A DNA stretch of 64,000 nt from Venturia oleaginea (Eukaryota > Ascomycota > Dothideomycetes > Venturiales > Venturiaceae), in the NCBI GenBank assembly GCA_013176395.1, contig JABMLP010000001.1:2108001-2172000 (forward strand), read 5' to 3'. Both the position numbers and the translations under genes were made by a program. The notes under the pieces were generated by a model. That model saw only the letters and a list, made by a program, of their open reading frames with translations, did no database searches and was not told the origin of the DNA. Numbering within the stretch: position 1 is the first letter of the stretch; each line of letters starts with the position of its first letter. Below, in pieces: positions 1-10,821 of this stretch.

Positions 1-45
1 TCGGGTTTTGGCCTTTTCGTACACAGTCATATCGGTAATATTTGG

Positions 46-69
46 CTTGAAATTGAGTTCAATTTCAAG
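46..69. repeat. Short near-perfect palindrome
   Basis: Two 12-base arms, beginning CTTGAAATTGAG, read as inverse complements with one mismatch and no spacer. It could form a small hairpin. No function can be assigned; it lies 30 bp from another inverted repeat. Confidence 0.5.
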
Positions 70-98
70 CGATTGCCGGGCTTTTGGCGAAGCTTCTT

Positions 99-168
99 GC
101 CATATAGGGTTTCTGTAGGCCTTGTAAGCGCTAGGGCCATACAAATGCCTACAGAACCCCTATACGGC
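99..168. repeat. Inverted repeat, 22-base arms
   Basis: Positions 99-120 and 147-168 are inverse complements with three mismatches. The arms enclose 26 bases. All three differences are G/A or C/T transitions. This may be a small foldback element or the ends of a decayed one; no target duplication was found. Confidence 0.45.
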
Positions 169-431
169 TAGAAATCCAAGCACAGCGATAAATACATGGG
201 ATGGTGGGTGGGTGCACGATTGCAACACCACGACGAAATGACGAGAGACGCAAGGACGACGGTACGAACTTGATGAAGGAAAGAGAATGTCAGAACAGAG
301 AGAGAAACAGCCTATAAGTAGGATGTTGCGGATACGATGCAATAAGGACTTCGTCTCGTCGGCGTCGAGTGCGATTCCATTTACGAAAAACCACTCATTC
401 TGTGCTCTTGAGGATCGTGGTAGGGTAGCTT

Positions 432-1103
432 TCAGGGTTTTTGGTTTCTTCGCAGTATTTGTTCTGATCTTTCTGGAGGTCTAATCGAGCGTCTCGCGGG
501 CGTGGAAACGTAATCGGATTCGTCATCAATGTCGTCGATTTCGGTATCGGTTCCAGACTCGATCCCCTCGTTGAGATCCGGAGTAGTATGGTTCGCATCG
601 TTAGTCTGGGCGTCGTGAGCATTTGCGAGGTCATTGAATCTCTGTCGGTTCTCGGCATCTTTGAACTTCAGTCTTAGCATGCGCGAGATGTGCCGCGAAG
701 TTCATGGCTTTCCAACGGCGGGAGTTGTTCGTTTTTGACGCTTGGGCGGAGGAGGAGTTGCTACCTCATCATCGTCAAGGTTTAGATCCGACGGAGGGTC
801 CGAAAGTGTAGATATGGAAGAGACGACATTTTCCTCAAAAGCTGGGCTGGGCTTTTCCACGCTTGGCTGTGTGCGTGAGGCAGCGGTTTTGGGTTTGCGC
901 TGTGTGCCTGTGGAGGCCTTTCATTTCCGTGAAGGAGCTTCTTGGGCAATGGGGCCTGGTTCATCAAAGTCTTTGACGGCAGGCCTGCAGCGGGCGCTTC
1001 TATGGGCTCCAGCATCAGGAAGACTCAGCGCTGTTTGGGCAGCGGCATCGAAATTAGCCTTGCAGTCTAAAAAGCCACTGAGGCCTTTTACTTTTCGTAG
1101 CAT
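432..1103 (-). pseudogene. Decayed hypothetical gene with two internal TGA stops
   Basis: One reading frame on the minus strand runs from an ATG at 1103 to a stop at 432. It is broken by two TGA codons, after APSRK near 921 and after AVGKP near 701. The three segments share one frame and one composition: serine, proline, lysine and acidic clusters, with a PPPPKRQKR basic run. This suggests a single former protein of about 220 residues, mostly disordered and possibly nuclear. TGA is what C-to-T change makes from CGA. An intron model was not found. The family is not recognised. Confidence 0.4.
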
Positions 1104-1995
1104 CTTGAATGGATGAAGCAGGCTCGATCACATCCGAGAGAAGAAGACAGACCGAAAAGGAGGAGGATGACAGAAATATTGAGGTTTATGGAGGAATATA
1201 GAGAAGTTGAGGAAGCGAAAAATTGACGCCGACTATTACAGGGACCATTACTGTGAAAATCAGATGGGCGTAGCGTCACGATTGGCGTTGAGGGAGTAGA
1301 GAAGTATATATTCCAACAATTGTCGAGAAGTTCGTTACGTGGATTCTCCGGATGACAGCCCCTTTCCTTCTCAATATCAAAGTCAACATCTCTCTAGTCT
1401 CTTGCAAAGTAATGACCTACATGGTGGACTCTCTCATCTCGGTAGCAGTACTGTAGCCTGAGAATAGCTGACTGGAAGCCCCTCCCTCTCCCCGCTCGGC
1501 TACCATACAGAAGTTCCGTTCTCCTGATGTTACCCACTCCAAACTCCAAGACACCATCAACCTTACTTTGCCAATTGTCTGCGACATAGTTCAGCCTCAT
1601 CCCTCATTGAAGTAGAACCTCTGTTAGCCTTCCTTTGTACCGTCAAATCCCACCCCCACCCTTTCAAGCTTGAGCAAGTGGCAGCCGGTGGCTCGACCCA
1701 TAGCCTCGATCAACCAATGGGTAGCTTCGAATCAAGATGCGGGGAATCTGGGGAAACCATTCTGCTGGGCAAGACACCGTTTTGGCTGCAACAAGGCCGC
1801 TGAGAGCTGCCCTTGGACCGATGGTCATGATCCTGGAGCCCCAGCCGTCTTCAGCTTACTCGCTCTCGCTACAATCTCGAGTCCAATGGCTTTCTCTTCC
1901 TTTCACGTCTCACCAAGCTGATTGCTCCATACCTTCTTCTACTTCTACGCCTCATTCTTCCAATTCCTCCTGTCGTACTAAGAAAGCCCGACAAG
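1104..1995. other. Intergenic stretch upstream of the acyl-CoA ligase gene
   Basis: No coding region, RNA gene or repeat can be supported here. The part next to 1995 is pyrimidine-rich (CT-rich runs near 1850-1980), as is common just upstream of fungal start codons. Confidence 0.5.
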
Positions 1996-3915
1996 ATGCC
2001 GTTTTCTCCTCCCGCATGGGTCCCGAAGCTCACCACTGATATCCCAGACTCGATACCCATCAGCGAGTTCCTGCTAGAGGAAAATCATGGCCGCTATCCT
2101 TTGGGCTACTCGCATGCCCCGTTCATTTGCGGCATGACTGGAAAATCATACTCTGCATTGGAGGTCAGAGAGCGAGTGGATTACCTCGCTCGTGGATTGG
2201 CCAAAGAAATGGGATGGAGCCCAAACAAGGGCTCTGAGTGGGACAAGGTTGTAGCATGCTTCAGCGTTAATACGGTATTATGCACCTTCAAACCCGAATA
2301 CCTGGTCGCAAATTCTGACAATTGACAGCTCGATTCTGTACCTCTCGCCTGGGCTGCCCATCGGCTTGGAGGGCTGCAAACGCCTGCTAATGCTGCTTAT
2401 TCCGCGCCAGAAGTTGCGTACCAACTTACGAATAGCGGTGCTCAATGTCTGTTCACCTGCACACCGCAGCTCGAAACAGCACTCCAAGCCGCCGATGAAG
2501 CCAAGCTCCCTCGAGATCGTATATTCATGTTGGAGATTCCAGGCATACCAAGTCCTGAGGGCTATAAGACAGTAAATCAGCTTATCGCTGAGGGCTCGAA
2601 GCTTCCCAGGCTAGAGCCGTTGAACTGGTCTCAAGGCGAAGGCGCGAAACGGACTGCTTTCCTATGCTACTCAAGCGGTACATCTGGCTTGCCGGTAAGT
2701 GAACATCAGTAAAATTAGTTCCCTCATAGTTGCTAACATAAATCTCCTAATAGAAAGGTGTCATGATCTCACATAAGAATGTCATCGCCAACACCCTCCA
2801 GTTAGCCGTCTATGAGGAGGAGCAACGGAAGGCGTTTATTCAACCCGGCAACAATGCGCACACAGAGAACGTTCTGGGCCTCCTCCCAATGAGCCATATC
2901 TACGGACTTGTCGTCATCTGTCACTCCAGCATCTTCCGTGGTGACGGTGTCGTTGTCCTGCCCAAATTCGAATTAAAGCAATTCTTGCAAGTCATTCAGG
3001 ACCACAAGATTCAAACACTCTTCCTCGTCCCACCAATCATCATTATGATGACTAAGCAACCAGAAGTTCTCAAGCAGTACGACTTGTCCAGTGTCTCGGG
3101 TATCTTCACTGGTGCTGCACCACTTGGTGAGGAGACGGCTGCGGATCTAAGCAAGTTGTTCCCCTTGTGGTATGTCCGGCAAGGCTATGGTTTAACGGAA
3201 ACCTGCACCGTTGTCTGCGCGACTGCCAACAACGATATCTGGTTTGGGTCGTCTGGATCACTTCTTCCTGGTATCCAAGTTAAGCTCGTGACGTCGGAGG
3301 GAAACATAATCGACGAATATGACCAGCCCGGTGAGCTCTGTGTCAAATCGCCTGCCGTTGTACTGGGCTATTTGAACAATGAAAAGGCTAATAAGGAGAC
3401 GTTTATCCTGGATGGCAATGGTGATAGGTGGATGCGTACGGGTGACGAGGCTGTGATCAAAAAGAACCCTAAGAATGGCAACGAGCACGTCTTCATCGTA
3501 GACAGAATCAAGGAACTGATCAAGGTCAAGGTCTGTATGACTCAAGCCGCATCAATGAGACCTGTCTAATCTCTGATAGGGTTTGCAAGTCGCGCCAGCA
3601 GAATTGGAGGCACATCTCCTCACGCACCCTCACGTTGCCGATTGCGCCGTTATTCCTGTTCCAGATGATAAAGCTGGCGAGGTGCCCAAAGCGTATGTTG
3701 TCAAATCTGCACACATCGGGCTTGAGGATTCGGATAGGCTCATCATGCGACATATTTCCAAGCATGTTGAAGATCATAAGAGCAGGCATAAGTGGTTGAA
3801 GGGCGGCATTGAATTCATTGATGTCATTCCCAAGAGCCCGAGTGGGAAGATTCTGAGACGGCTGTTGAGAGATAAGGACCGTGAGGCTAGGAGGAGCAAG
3901 AGTGCGAAGTTGTAG
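1996..3915 (+). CDS. 4-coumarate-CoA ligase-like acyl-CoA synthetase, probably peroxisomal
   Basis: An ANL-superfamily enzyme that would activate a carboxylic acid (aromatic or fatty) to its CoA thioester through an acyl-AMP. Four exons fit: 1996-2274, 2329-2694, 2754-3530 and 3580-3915, giving 585 residues. All junctions are GT-AG and in phase; TGCTAAC lies ahead of the third exon. The P-loop-like AMP motif YSSGTSGLPKG is split by intron 2. YGLTET (A5), the RTGD region (A7) and the hinge with DRIKELIK follow, and the catalytic lysine is in SPSGKILRR near the C-terminus. The protein ends in AKL, a type 1 peroxisomal signal. Peroxisomal 4CL-like proteins in fungi serve beta-oxidation or secondary metabolism; the substrate cannot be read from sequence. 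No biosynthetic cluster is visible around it. Confidence 0.9.
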
Positions 3916-5980
3916 ATTTGTATGCTCATATAGTGGTGGCATTGTGATTTGTTATACAGATTCTGGTGGCATTTTAGCAGAGAACGCGTGTTAAGTTTGA
4001 TAGCATCGTTCATTGTACAGCTTCAAGTTCATAAGCAAAATCCCGAATGGAACCTATGACAATAATACAACTTCTTCACACCCATCCTCTATCTCTCGTA
4101 AGATACAACAACCGCAGACTGTGCCGCACAAATCGACCAGATTCAGTGTGTTCAAGAACAATCCCACCAAATTATCCTCCATTCCCGAAATCCGTGTCAG
4201 ATAAAGCACGGACACCCTGTGCACAATCGAAACGCGAGAGTCTAATTCTAAATCTGACACTGACACTGACAATGACAGCTACACATGCAACCCCTCCTCC
4301 GATCCAATCTTTGACCTCCCCCTTCGCATCCTCAAACATCTGGGGAAAAAGTCATCGTTCTTCAAGTCCATCTCGCATCCAATTCCTCCCGCGCAATCCA
4401 TTGTCCTCAAGCAAGGCTGCCATATTGTGGGGATTTGAAATGCCGTGTCAATGCGTCGATTGCAAGTTGTGGAGATGATGGGGAGGAATGTGGCGGCGGA
4501 TGGTAAGATACTTGGGGGGTGGTGTGATTGTGATGGGTCCTTGGGACGGGACGGGGTTTGCCCCGCTGGTTCATCGTGGACTGGGGTGTCTTTGATCGCC
4601 CAGTGTCTCGGCGTTTGGTGCGGTTGGTGCTGGCGAGGTATCCTTTTTGTGTTTTGGATTTATGAGGTGAGTTGGATTGGGATCGAGATGGTGAGGTTCT
4701 GGATGATATCTGCTGGTCTCCATTGCTTTGGTCTCATGTCCAAGTTGTTGACCAGAGTTGATGAAGATTTTAGCCTCGCCTTGAAATGGTCGTGTTGCCG
4801 ATGATGTCCCTCAGGTTCCTGCGTTTGCTTCGATGTCGTAGTCCTCGCTTTCGACAACTGGATGTTTCTCAATGCATTTCTCGTCCTCGCAGTATTTAGG
4901 CTCGTCGTTGTCCCAGTCCTCCATATCAGGATCGTTCTGTTCGACTCGGGAGGACCAATCGAGATCCAGCTTTTTGGCAAGGCAAGACATGGCGATGAAG
5001 AATAGAAGGGCAAGAAGAGCTGGTGAGATGAACATAATGTTGATGTTAATGATCAAGAATCAGGAATCGATTAGATATTTGGAAATTCCATCCAAGGGCG
5101 TATAAGGCTACCTATATACCATCCCAGGAGTCAGGAGTCTAAACTTTCCCCACTAGTCCCAAATGTAGGATTCATCTGTGCCAAAGCAATTAATTACCAG
5201 CGGGGATTGCCTATCTGTTCGAGTCGAGATATTCACAACTCGCTATCTGCATGGTGGAATGTGGAATGTGGATGCTATTGTCTGCGGGAGTCAATGTTAG
5301 CGTGTCGAAGGATTGTGCAAGGGGCGATTTTGAGGTACGTTTATTGGGTGTTTCATTCTTTGAACCGCGCACACTATTTGCCGAGTGATAAGAAGGCAAA
5401 TTGTCTGTTTGTGGTTAGCCTGGGCTGGGGTATCGTTCTTTTTCTCGCTTACCTTTCCCGTCATTACCTTACACCTCATTTTGCCTAATTGTGGCCTGTT
5501 CTTCAATGTCAGTGAATTTCTTCCATTACTTCATGTAGGTGCGGGTATGGCAGCTGCAGCAGGAGACTCAGGTTCACAGATGGATGCAATCATGATGTTG
5601 GTGAAGAGGGTGTTCTTCAGCCGTATTGACGAATCGAATCGAAATAGCAATGTCTGGCTCTGAGGCCTTGACCAGCCGGCTCTCCCGTCGATTGGAGTAG
5701 AAGGCTGACTCGCATCCTCTCTTCACAATCACAGCCTTATGGTCACAGCATCCACGATGCAGCCGATGCTGTCAATGTACATTGACCTTCAAATCGCCTT
5801 TTCACGAACACCACCCGAGTCCGCCAAGTGTGGTTGAGCTGAGCCGTTTCTTACCTTGGAACCTCAACGTCAATTACGCGTTACGCACAAAACCAAATCC
5901 AGCATTTTTGTCGTACATATGAAATTTCCTCTCAACATCATCTGCACCGACAGCGTCTGTCTTCCTCAGAGACGGGTGCA
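3916..5980. other. 2 kb stretch with no firm gene
   Basis: Apart from one small candidate reading frame at 4811-5035 nothing can be supported. Open frames around 4047-4804 and 5207-5663 have unnatural composition and no splice model that lengthens them. The sequence near 4240-4280 has short GACACT/GACAAT repeats. Confidence 0.45.
4811..5035 (-). CDS. Small hypothetical protein with N-terminal hydrophobic segment
   Basis: This frame gives 74 residues from the second in-frame Met. It starts with MFISPALLALLFFIAMSCLA, which looks like a signal peptide or signal anchor. An acidic tail follows, rich in D and E, with two cysteines in YCEDEKC. It may be a small secreted protein. No family is recognised, and the size is near what chance can give; the hydrophobic start followed by a soluble acidic tail is the only support. 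Confidence 0.3.
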   Translation of the reverse strand: MFISPALLALLFFIAMSCLAKKLDLDWSSRVEQNDPDMEDWDNDEPKYCEDEKCIEKHPVVESEDYDIEANAGT

Positions 5981-6894
5981 ATGCTTTTCGGCATGTTTTC
6001 ATGCCTGGGGCGAAGAAAGAAGACCACCTCCAACCCGACGCCTGACCAAGACAGGAGGAGGCCGCAGCCCGGGCGCCGTCCCACCGCTACCAACTCGAGG
6101 TTGGTAAACCTCCCGCCGGAGATTAGACAGCGCATTCTATTCTTTCTTGTCACCGATCGAGAGCTGGTGAACAGTGTTCCCCCAGCCATGAAATTTCGCT
6201 ACGAGGATAGGGGGAACACGGGAATTCCCAATCGAGTAGAGAAATTTCAACTCAATCTTATGCGCAAATGTATGAGAGAATTGACTTTTCCCGACATGAG
6301 CGAGGTTCATACCACGCTGGCCGATGACATGGAGCGAGTGAAGAAGGCGTGGATATTGCAAGCTGGGGTTCTGATAGCTTTTTGTAAGGAAGGAGAGCCA
6401 CAAAAATACCCCATGTTTACCACCCCGTCTGTTGTACCCCAAATACTGAGCTTGTCCAAAAACTGATTCGTCTAGGTTCCACTTACTAAGGGTCAGACCT
6501 GTCGTGCAAAGAGTCGGAAGGTTTCGTTATCGACGTATTATCAAGGGCCACCACATCACATTCTGCCGCATGGGTGATCCGCAAAGATATACACTCCGCG
6601 TATTCTGTGGAGCTGGTATGTACTCACACGGCATATTTGCATGGTAATTTGAAGCTGATTATGATAGATGAGTGGCGGAAAGACAAGGAGATTGCTTCGT
6701 ACGAACAGACGCAAAAGGTTGCGCATAACTTTTGTATCAACCGCCTGAGAGGAGAGGTGATACCTAATGTCTATGGCAACTTCGTTGGGAAACCTGAGGA
6801 TATGTTCTTATGGGCTGGTTCGCCACCGAAACAGTGCTGGACGGAGACTAGTCGACAATTTCTCGAGGCATTTGTATGGGGCCAACGTGGATGA
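5981..6894 (+). CDS. F-box-like hypothetical protein
   Basis: Three exons fit: 5981-6426, 6476-6615 and 6668-6894, for 270 residues. The first intron starts GTCTGT and the second GTATGT; both close in frame. Residues about 41-56 (LVNLPPEIRQRILFFL) have the LPPEI pattern of the fungal F-box and of the related 2EXR motif, after a basic, proline-rich, probably disordered head. The rest shows no repeats or catalytic motif. F-box proteins recruit substrates to SCF ubiquitin ligases through Skp1; that role here is inference. Stands alone between gene-poor regions. Only the N-terminal motif is diagnostic. Confidence 0.6.
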
Positions 6895-6970
6895 AATATC
6901 AGGCGTCTTTTTGGTGTCCTCGTCTGATTGAGCTGAGTTCATGAAGCTCGCGTTTGTTCTTTCCTACCTA

Positions 6971-7261
6971 GGGCGTGTTCGAGCTCGATTTGTTAAAATC
7001 TTGCGCGGCTATTGTGGGCAAATCTAACGTATCGAAGGTGTTTGAAAATAATTTGTTGGTTTCAATGTATTCGGAATTCCCGTCCATTTTGGGCGTTCTG
7101 GCGGCCAGGTACTCTGAATTTGTTAGCCGTTTTAAGCCCTCTAATTAGCTCAAATCGAATAGCCGCGCTGATGGCAATAAATCCAACAGATGTACGGAGC
7201 GGAGCGTAGGGATCTTGAGTACATTCTCTTTACTTTAACAAATCTAATTCAAACACGTCCC
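6971..7261. repeat. Inverted-repeat element, probable decayed MITE
   Basis: The start (GGGCGTGTTCGAGC then GATTTGTTAAA) matches the inverse complement of the end at about 7232-7261 over some 30 bases. The differences are mostly C/T or G/A. A GCGCGGCTATT block also occurs in both orientations inside. There is no coding capacity. It looks like the ends of a small non-autonomous element worn by transition mutation. No clear target duplication. Confidence 0.4.
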
Positions 7262-7304
7262 TCTAGATACGCTAGATACGCCCAAAACGGCAAATCTACG
7301 CTTA

Positions 7305-8647
7305 CAGTAGGGTCGCACAAGTTTCCGTACAGCCGAGATCGCTCAAAAAATGGTGATTCTTGTAATTACATTATCGCGCTTTCAACGTGATCATTTTCGC
7401 TCATATTCTCGTATAATGTACAGTAATACCGGGGCTACAAAATGAGCCATTCAGTGAGCTATTTAGTATTTTGTGTGCCAACCATCTGCCGCCAGTAATG
7501 CCTCAACCCTCCTTGGCATTGACTCAAGTACAGCATCAAAATAATGTTGTTCAATAAGCCGCCAGGCCTTAATAAGTGCTTCTCCTAGAACCTCTCGTAT
7601 ATTGTCTACACCGCCAGTAACGTATTCAATCATAGGTTCCACTTTGTAGACCAATTCCTTGAGCCTCCGCCAGAGGTTTTCAATCGGGTTCATATCATGA
7701 CTGTAGGGCGGCGCATCTTGTAGTGGAATGAGGTTTTCCTTAAACCAGACTGTAGTCTTTTTGGCTTTGTGGATAGGCGCGTTATCCTGCATAAATTTAA
7801 GGCCCGGTTCGTATACTGTAGGTAGCATTTCGTCGGGTAACTTGATATACGAGTTCGTAGAGTAGCCTTGACGCTTGCTCTCTAGGTCACGCTTAAGAAT
7901 GTACAATTCAGAGCGCCCTACTTGGCCAGAGAAGCATGCCCAAATCATGATAGACACTCCTTTACCCTTCTTATAGGTATCAATCATTGAGGTCTCCCAT
8001 TTTTGTCCTGGTGTGCGAAAACACCATGTTCTTGCCTTGCCGGTCCCTCGCTCAACTGAGCACTCGTCAGACCATATAATCTTCGCCCAATCTTCAGCTT
8101 TCCACGACATGTGCTGCTCTGCCCAGAGCTTCCTGGCGTCAGCATGTACCTGTGTGAGGAAAGGGCGCCTTGCAGACCTCCAATTTGCGATTCCGTACTC
8201 TTTCAATATCCTCCTGATGGTATCCTTCGAAAAATCGATGCAAGCCTGTCTTTTGACCTCCTCGTACGTTAACTTAGGCTGCGTACGTATAATGCGTAAC
8301 AGAGATCGTTCATCTCGGTCTGTATACGAGCGTGGCCGGCCGCTGGAAGGTTGGTATTCGCCGTTCTGGCGTAATGGGGCCTTTTCAAGGCTGTATTGGA
8401 TGGTGGAACGCGGTAGTTTTTGTAGCGCCGCAATTGCGCCTAAACTGAGCCCGGCTTCACGCTGCGCATCAATTTTGCCGCGTTGATATGGAGTAAGACG
8501 ATGATTAGGAAGCCTCTGCGGGTTTATAGGAGTCAATGGCTTTCGTTGAGGTGGCATAATGGTAGTGCAAAGATAATGTGTTAAAAAATGAGAGGTGTAG
8601 ATTTCGCGTTTTCGCTTAATTGTACGGAAACTTTTGCCCTAGTACTG
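7305..8647 (-). mobile_element. Complete Tc1/mariner-type DNA transposon
   Basis: A 1343-bp element flanked by TA on both sides (7303-7304 and 8648-8649). The ends are inverted repeats sharing CAGTA, GGG and AAGTTTCCGTACA in order; the right copy has two extra bases. It holds one uninterrupted transposase frame on the minus strand. TA target duplication and DDE transposase define the Tc1/mariner superfamily. Because the reading frame is open and all three acidic residues are present, recent activity is possible. Confidence 0.85.
7463..8557 (-). CDS. Tc1/mariner transposase, DD34E
   Basis: 364 residues without introns. The N-terminal half carries paired helix-turn-helix regions that bind the inverted ends: residues 20-60, with the RGKID and GAIAALQKLPRSTI stretch, and residues 75-135, with GRPRSYTDRDER. 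A GRPR-type motif sits between them. The catalytic domain shows WSDE (Asp164), MQDNAPIH (Asp258) and NPIENLW (Glu293). By my count there are 34 residues between the second Asp and the Glu. It cuts and pastes the element at TA sites in the nucleus. Complete by length and motifs. Confidence 0.92.
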   Translation of the reverse strand: MPPQRKPLTPINPQRLPNHRLTPYQRGKIDAQREAGLSLGAIAALQKLPRSTIQYSLEKAPLRQNGEYQPSSGRPRSYTDRDERSLLRIIRTQPKLTYEEVKRQACIDFSKDTIRRILKEYGIANWRSARRPFLTQVHADARKLWAEQHMSWKAEDWAKIIWSDECSVERGTGKARTWCFRTPGQKWETSMIDTYKKGKGVSIMIWACFSGQVGRSELYILKRDLESKRQGYSTNSYIKLPDEMLPTVYEPGLKFMQDNAPIHKAKKTTVWFKENLIPLQDAPPYSHDMNPIENLWRRLKELVYKVEPMIEYVTGGVDNIREVLGEALIKAWRLIEQHYFDAVLESMPRRVEALLAADGWHTKY

Positions 8648-8649
8648 TA

Positions 8650-9632
8650 AATCTCACATCACGCCGGCAACGACAGTATCAGTGGAGCCAACAGATATAC
8701 AAAACCGCCGCCCATGACCTCAAAACACACATCCCAGACTTGGCAGCCCCAGAGTTGCTTCTACACGGGTTACGAACATTCCTACTATCTACAGGAATTC
8801 TTCAAAACCCTCCGGCGTGATGAGTTCCCCCGTACCTGCGTCCAACAGTAGCAAGAATCCCCCAATTTTTCCCAAACCCGACTTGGACAACTGCGTTCAC
8901 CGCGCCAGCTGTTCGAGATCATTTTGTCGCCGGTGTGAATCATTGCCACGTCAAATCACACAAACGTTGAGGAAATGGTGAATGAATATCACGTCTTACC
9001 ACAAGTTCCTCCATCACCACATTAGTAAACATTGCTTAAACCGAGTTTTGCGACGGCACCGGCTGTCTCCTCTTTGCCACTCTTTATGTAGTAGCAGTTT
9101 GCGGGAGGACTTATCTCGAGACGAGGTCGGGGGGTGGTGTCGCGCAGGTTGGTCCTACGAGGAGGAAGAGAGCAAGATCGACGGAGGAGTATATGGTTTT
9201 CGGGTGATGAAGGAGTAGGAAAGCTCATGTAGCTGCCCAACATGACGATAGCTAAGCGGCTACATAGCCCCACCCAGTACCGGCCCTGTGTATTCGTGAA
9301 CCCTGAATCTAGTCGCCACAACGCCGGACTCAATCCATAGAATAGGATGGGAACAAAGTGTGTGATCGATTCCAGTATTTTCTAAGATCCTCGGAGCAAA
9401 TATACGAGCGGATGAGCCCTTACATGGTGGAATCGCTGCGCGCGAATATATTCAAAATTTCTTGCGTAAATCAGAGCGCTAACAAACCAAACGGATGTCC
9501 CGGTACCGGATGGGATAGATTGAGACTATGTCCCGTACCTAGTATCTGGCCAAAGAGGATGCATGAACTCGTTGAATTATTGGCACACATTGATGTTACA
9601 TAAGGCTGCGAGTAGCTATGGTGATGCACGAC
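8650..9632. other. Stretch right of the Tc1 element, no firm gene
   Basis: A frame entering from the element reads SQQIYKTAAHDLKTHIPDLA-like sequence up to a stop at 8820. It looks protein-like and may be the remnant of a gene the transposon split. No matching part was found left of 7303. A 103-residue minus-strand frame at 9022-9333 has no recognisable family. Confidence 0.3.
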
Positions 9633-10821
9633 CTAGTTAGTATTCGACACTGGGAGCGCTCTATGCACGGTATTTGAGTGAACCAGATTTGTCCAACGCG
9701 GTTGCATGATGGACAGCAAATCCATCTCATATCCCCAAACGCGGTGCGCGCGCGGCCAGAAGACAGGATCAATCGTCCCAGAGTAACTCGCCGGATCGAA
9801 ATACGGAGGCTTCATAGAAGCAGCTCGGGCGTCGAAAGTCTGAACTTTGCGAGCAATTTCCTCATCGCTCAATTTTTCAAGGTACCGGCCCAGTCGGGGA
9901 ATGAAGTCCTCCGACATTGGACAATACTGCATGATCCAAAAGTCGATCTTTTGCGCGAGGACCTCACAATCTTTTCCGATTGGGGATTCTCGGAAACAGT
10001 CATGTTTCAAAATGTCATCCAGACAAGTAAGAATTCCCATCGTGTTTTTTTTCAGCGGCCACGTATGAATTGAGTAATAGATTTTGTAGGTGAACGCGCG
10101 GATGACTCTGCTATACTCCCCGGTGGTACCGCTCAGCCATAACGCGTTTGAAAGCAGCCATTTCACCGATGAAATCGAAAATTTGCCCTTTATTGAGCTT
10201 GGGGGTTAGGGAGCCGACCCAACCGATGGCAACCTCCATCAGCGCTTTGTACGTCTGTGTGTGATTGTCGTGCATCGCTGGAAGCAAGTGAGCTCTCTTC
10301 CAGCGATTGACCGCTGCGACGAACTTGAGTGATGGATGTTGTCGTTGTGAGGGGCGCCGCACTATGAGGTTTTGCTCATGTCTCTTCAAATTTTCTGCAA
10401 CTTGCCTTCTCCTTGCCTCCTCTCGCTCATCCACCGACTCGCTCCAAGTCCCGCTTCTCCGCCTCTGATGGGGGTCTCTTGCATTGCCTTTGCCGATTTG
10501 GACGGCCTCGTCCAACGCCTTTTGCAAAACATCTCCCCCATGAGCAATATACTCTGGAGATAGAGCGTATATCAGCATCGGATCTCTGGCTGCCTTCTGT
10601 GCTGCCTTCCAATTCGATTTCCGCAATGTCAAACAATACTTGACGGCACCCGCAAATGGCAGCATGGGTCTCATCGATCATGTCCCTCCGCACCCGGGGT
10701 GTGTCTGGAGGCCAGATTTGGGGGTTTCCTTGTGTGTTTCAACAGCTCCGAATCTTGTGTCCGTTCCAATCCATTGTCGATTCCCGCGTCCAGCGGCGCC
10801 TCTTGCATTTGCTCCTACCAT
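9633..10821 (-). pseudogene. Broken hypothetical gene, one in-frame TGA and one frameshift
   Basis: From an ATG at 10821 the frame begins MVGANARGAAGRGNRQW. It reaches a TGA near 10682 and continues in the same frame to 10111 through coherent, basic, helix-rich sequence. The sense then moves to another frame (9633-10166), with KHDCFRESPIGKDCEVLAQK and a long soluble tail. No GT-AG pair of realistic length joins the last two parts, because the frames overlap. The whole would have been about 390 residues. No family is recognised. An unannotated splice form is the alternative. Confidence 0.4.

Noticed and set aside
742..1116. 124-residue plus-strand frame
   Set aside because: It is the complement of a better-composed, if broken, minus-strand frame at 432-1103.
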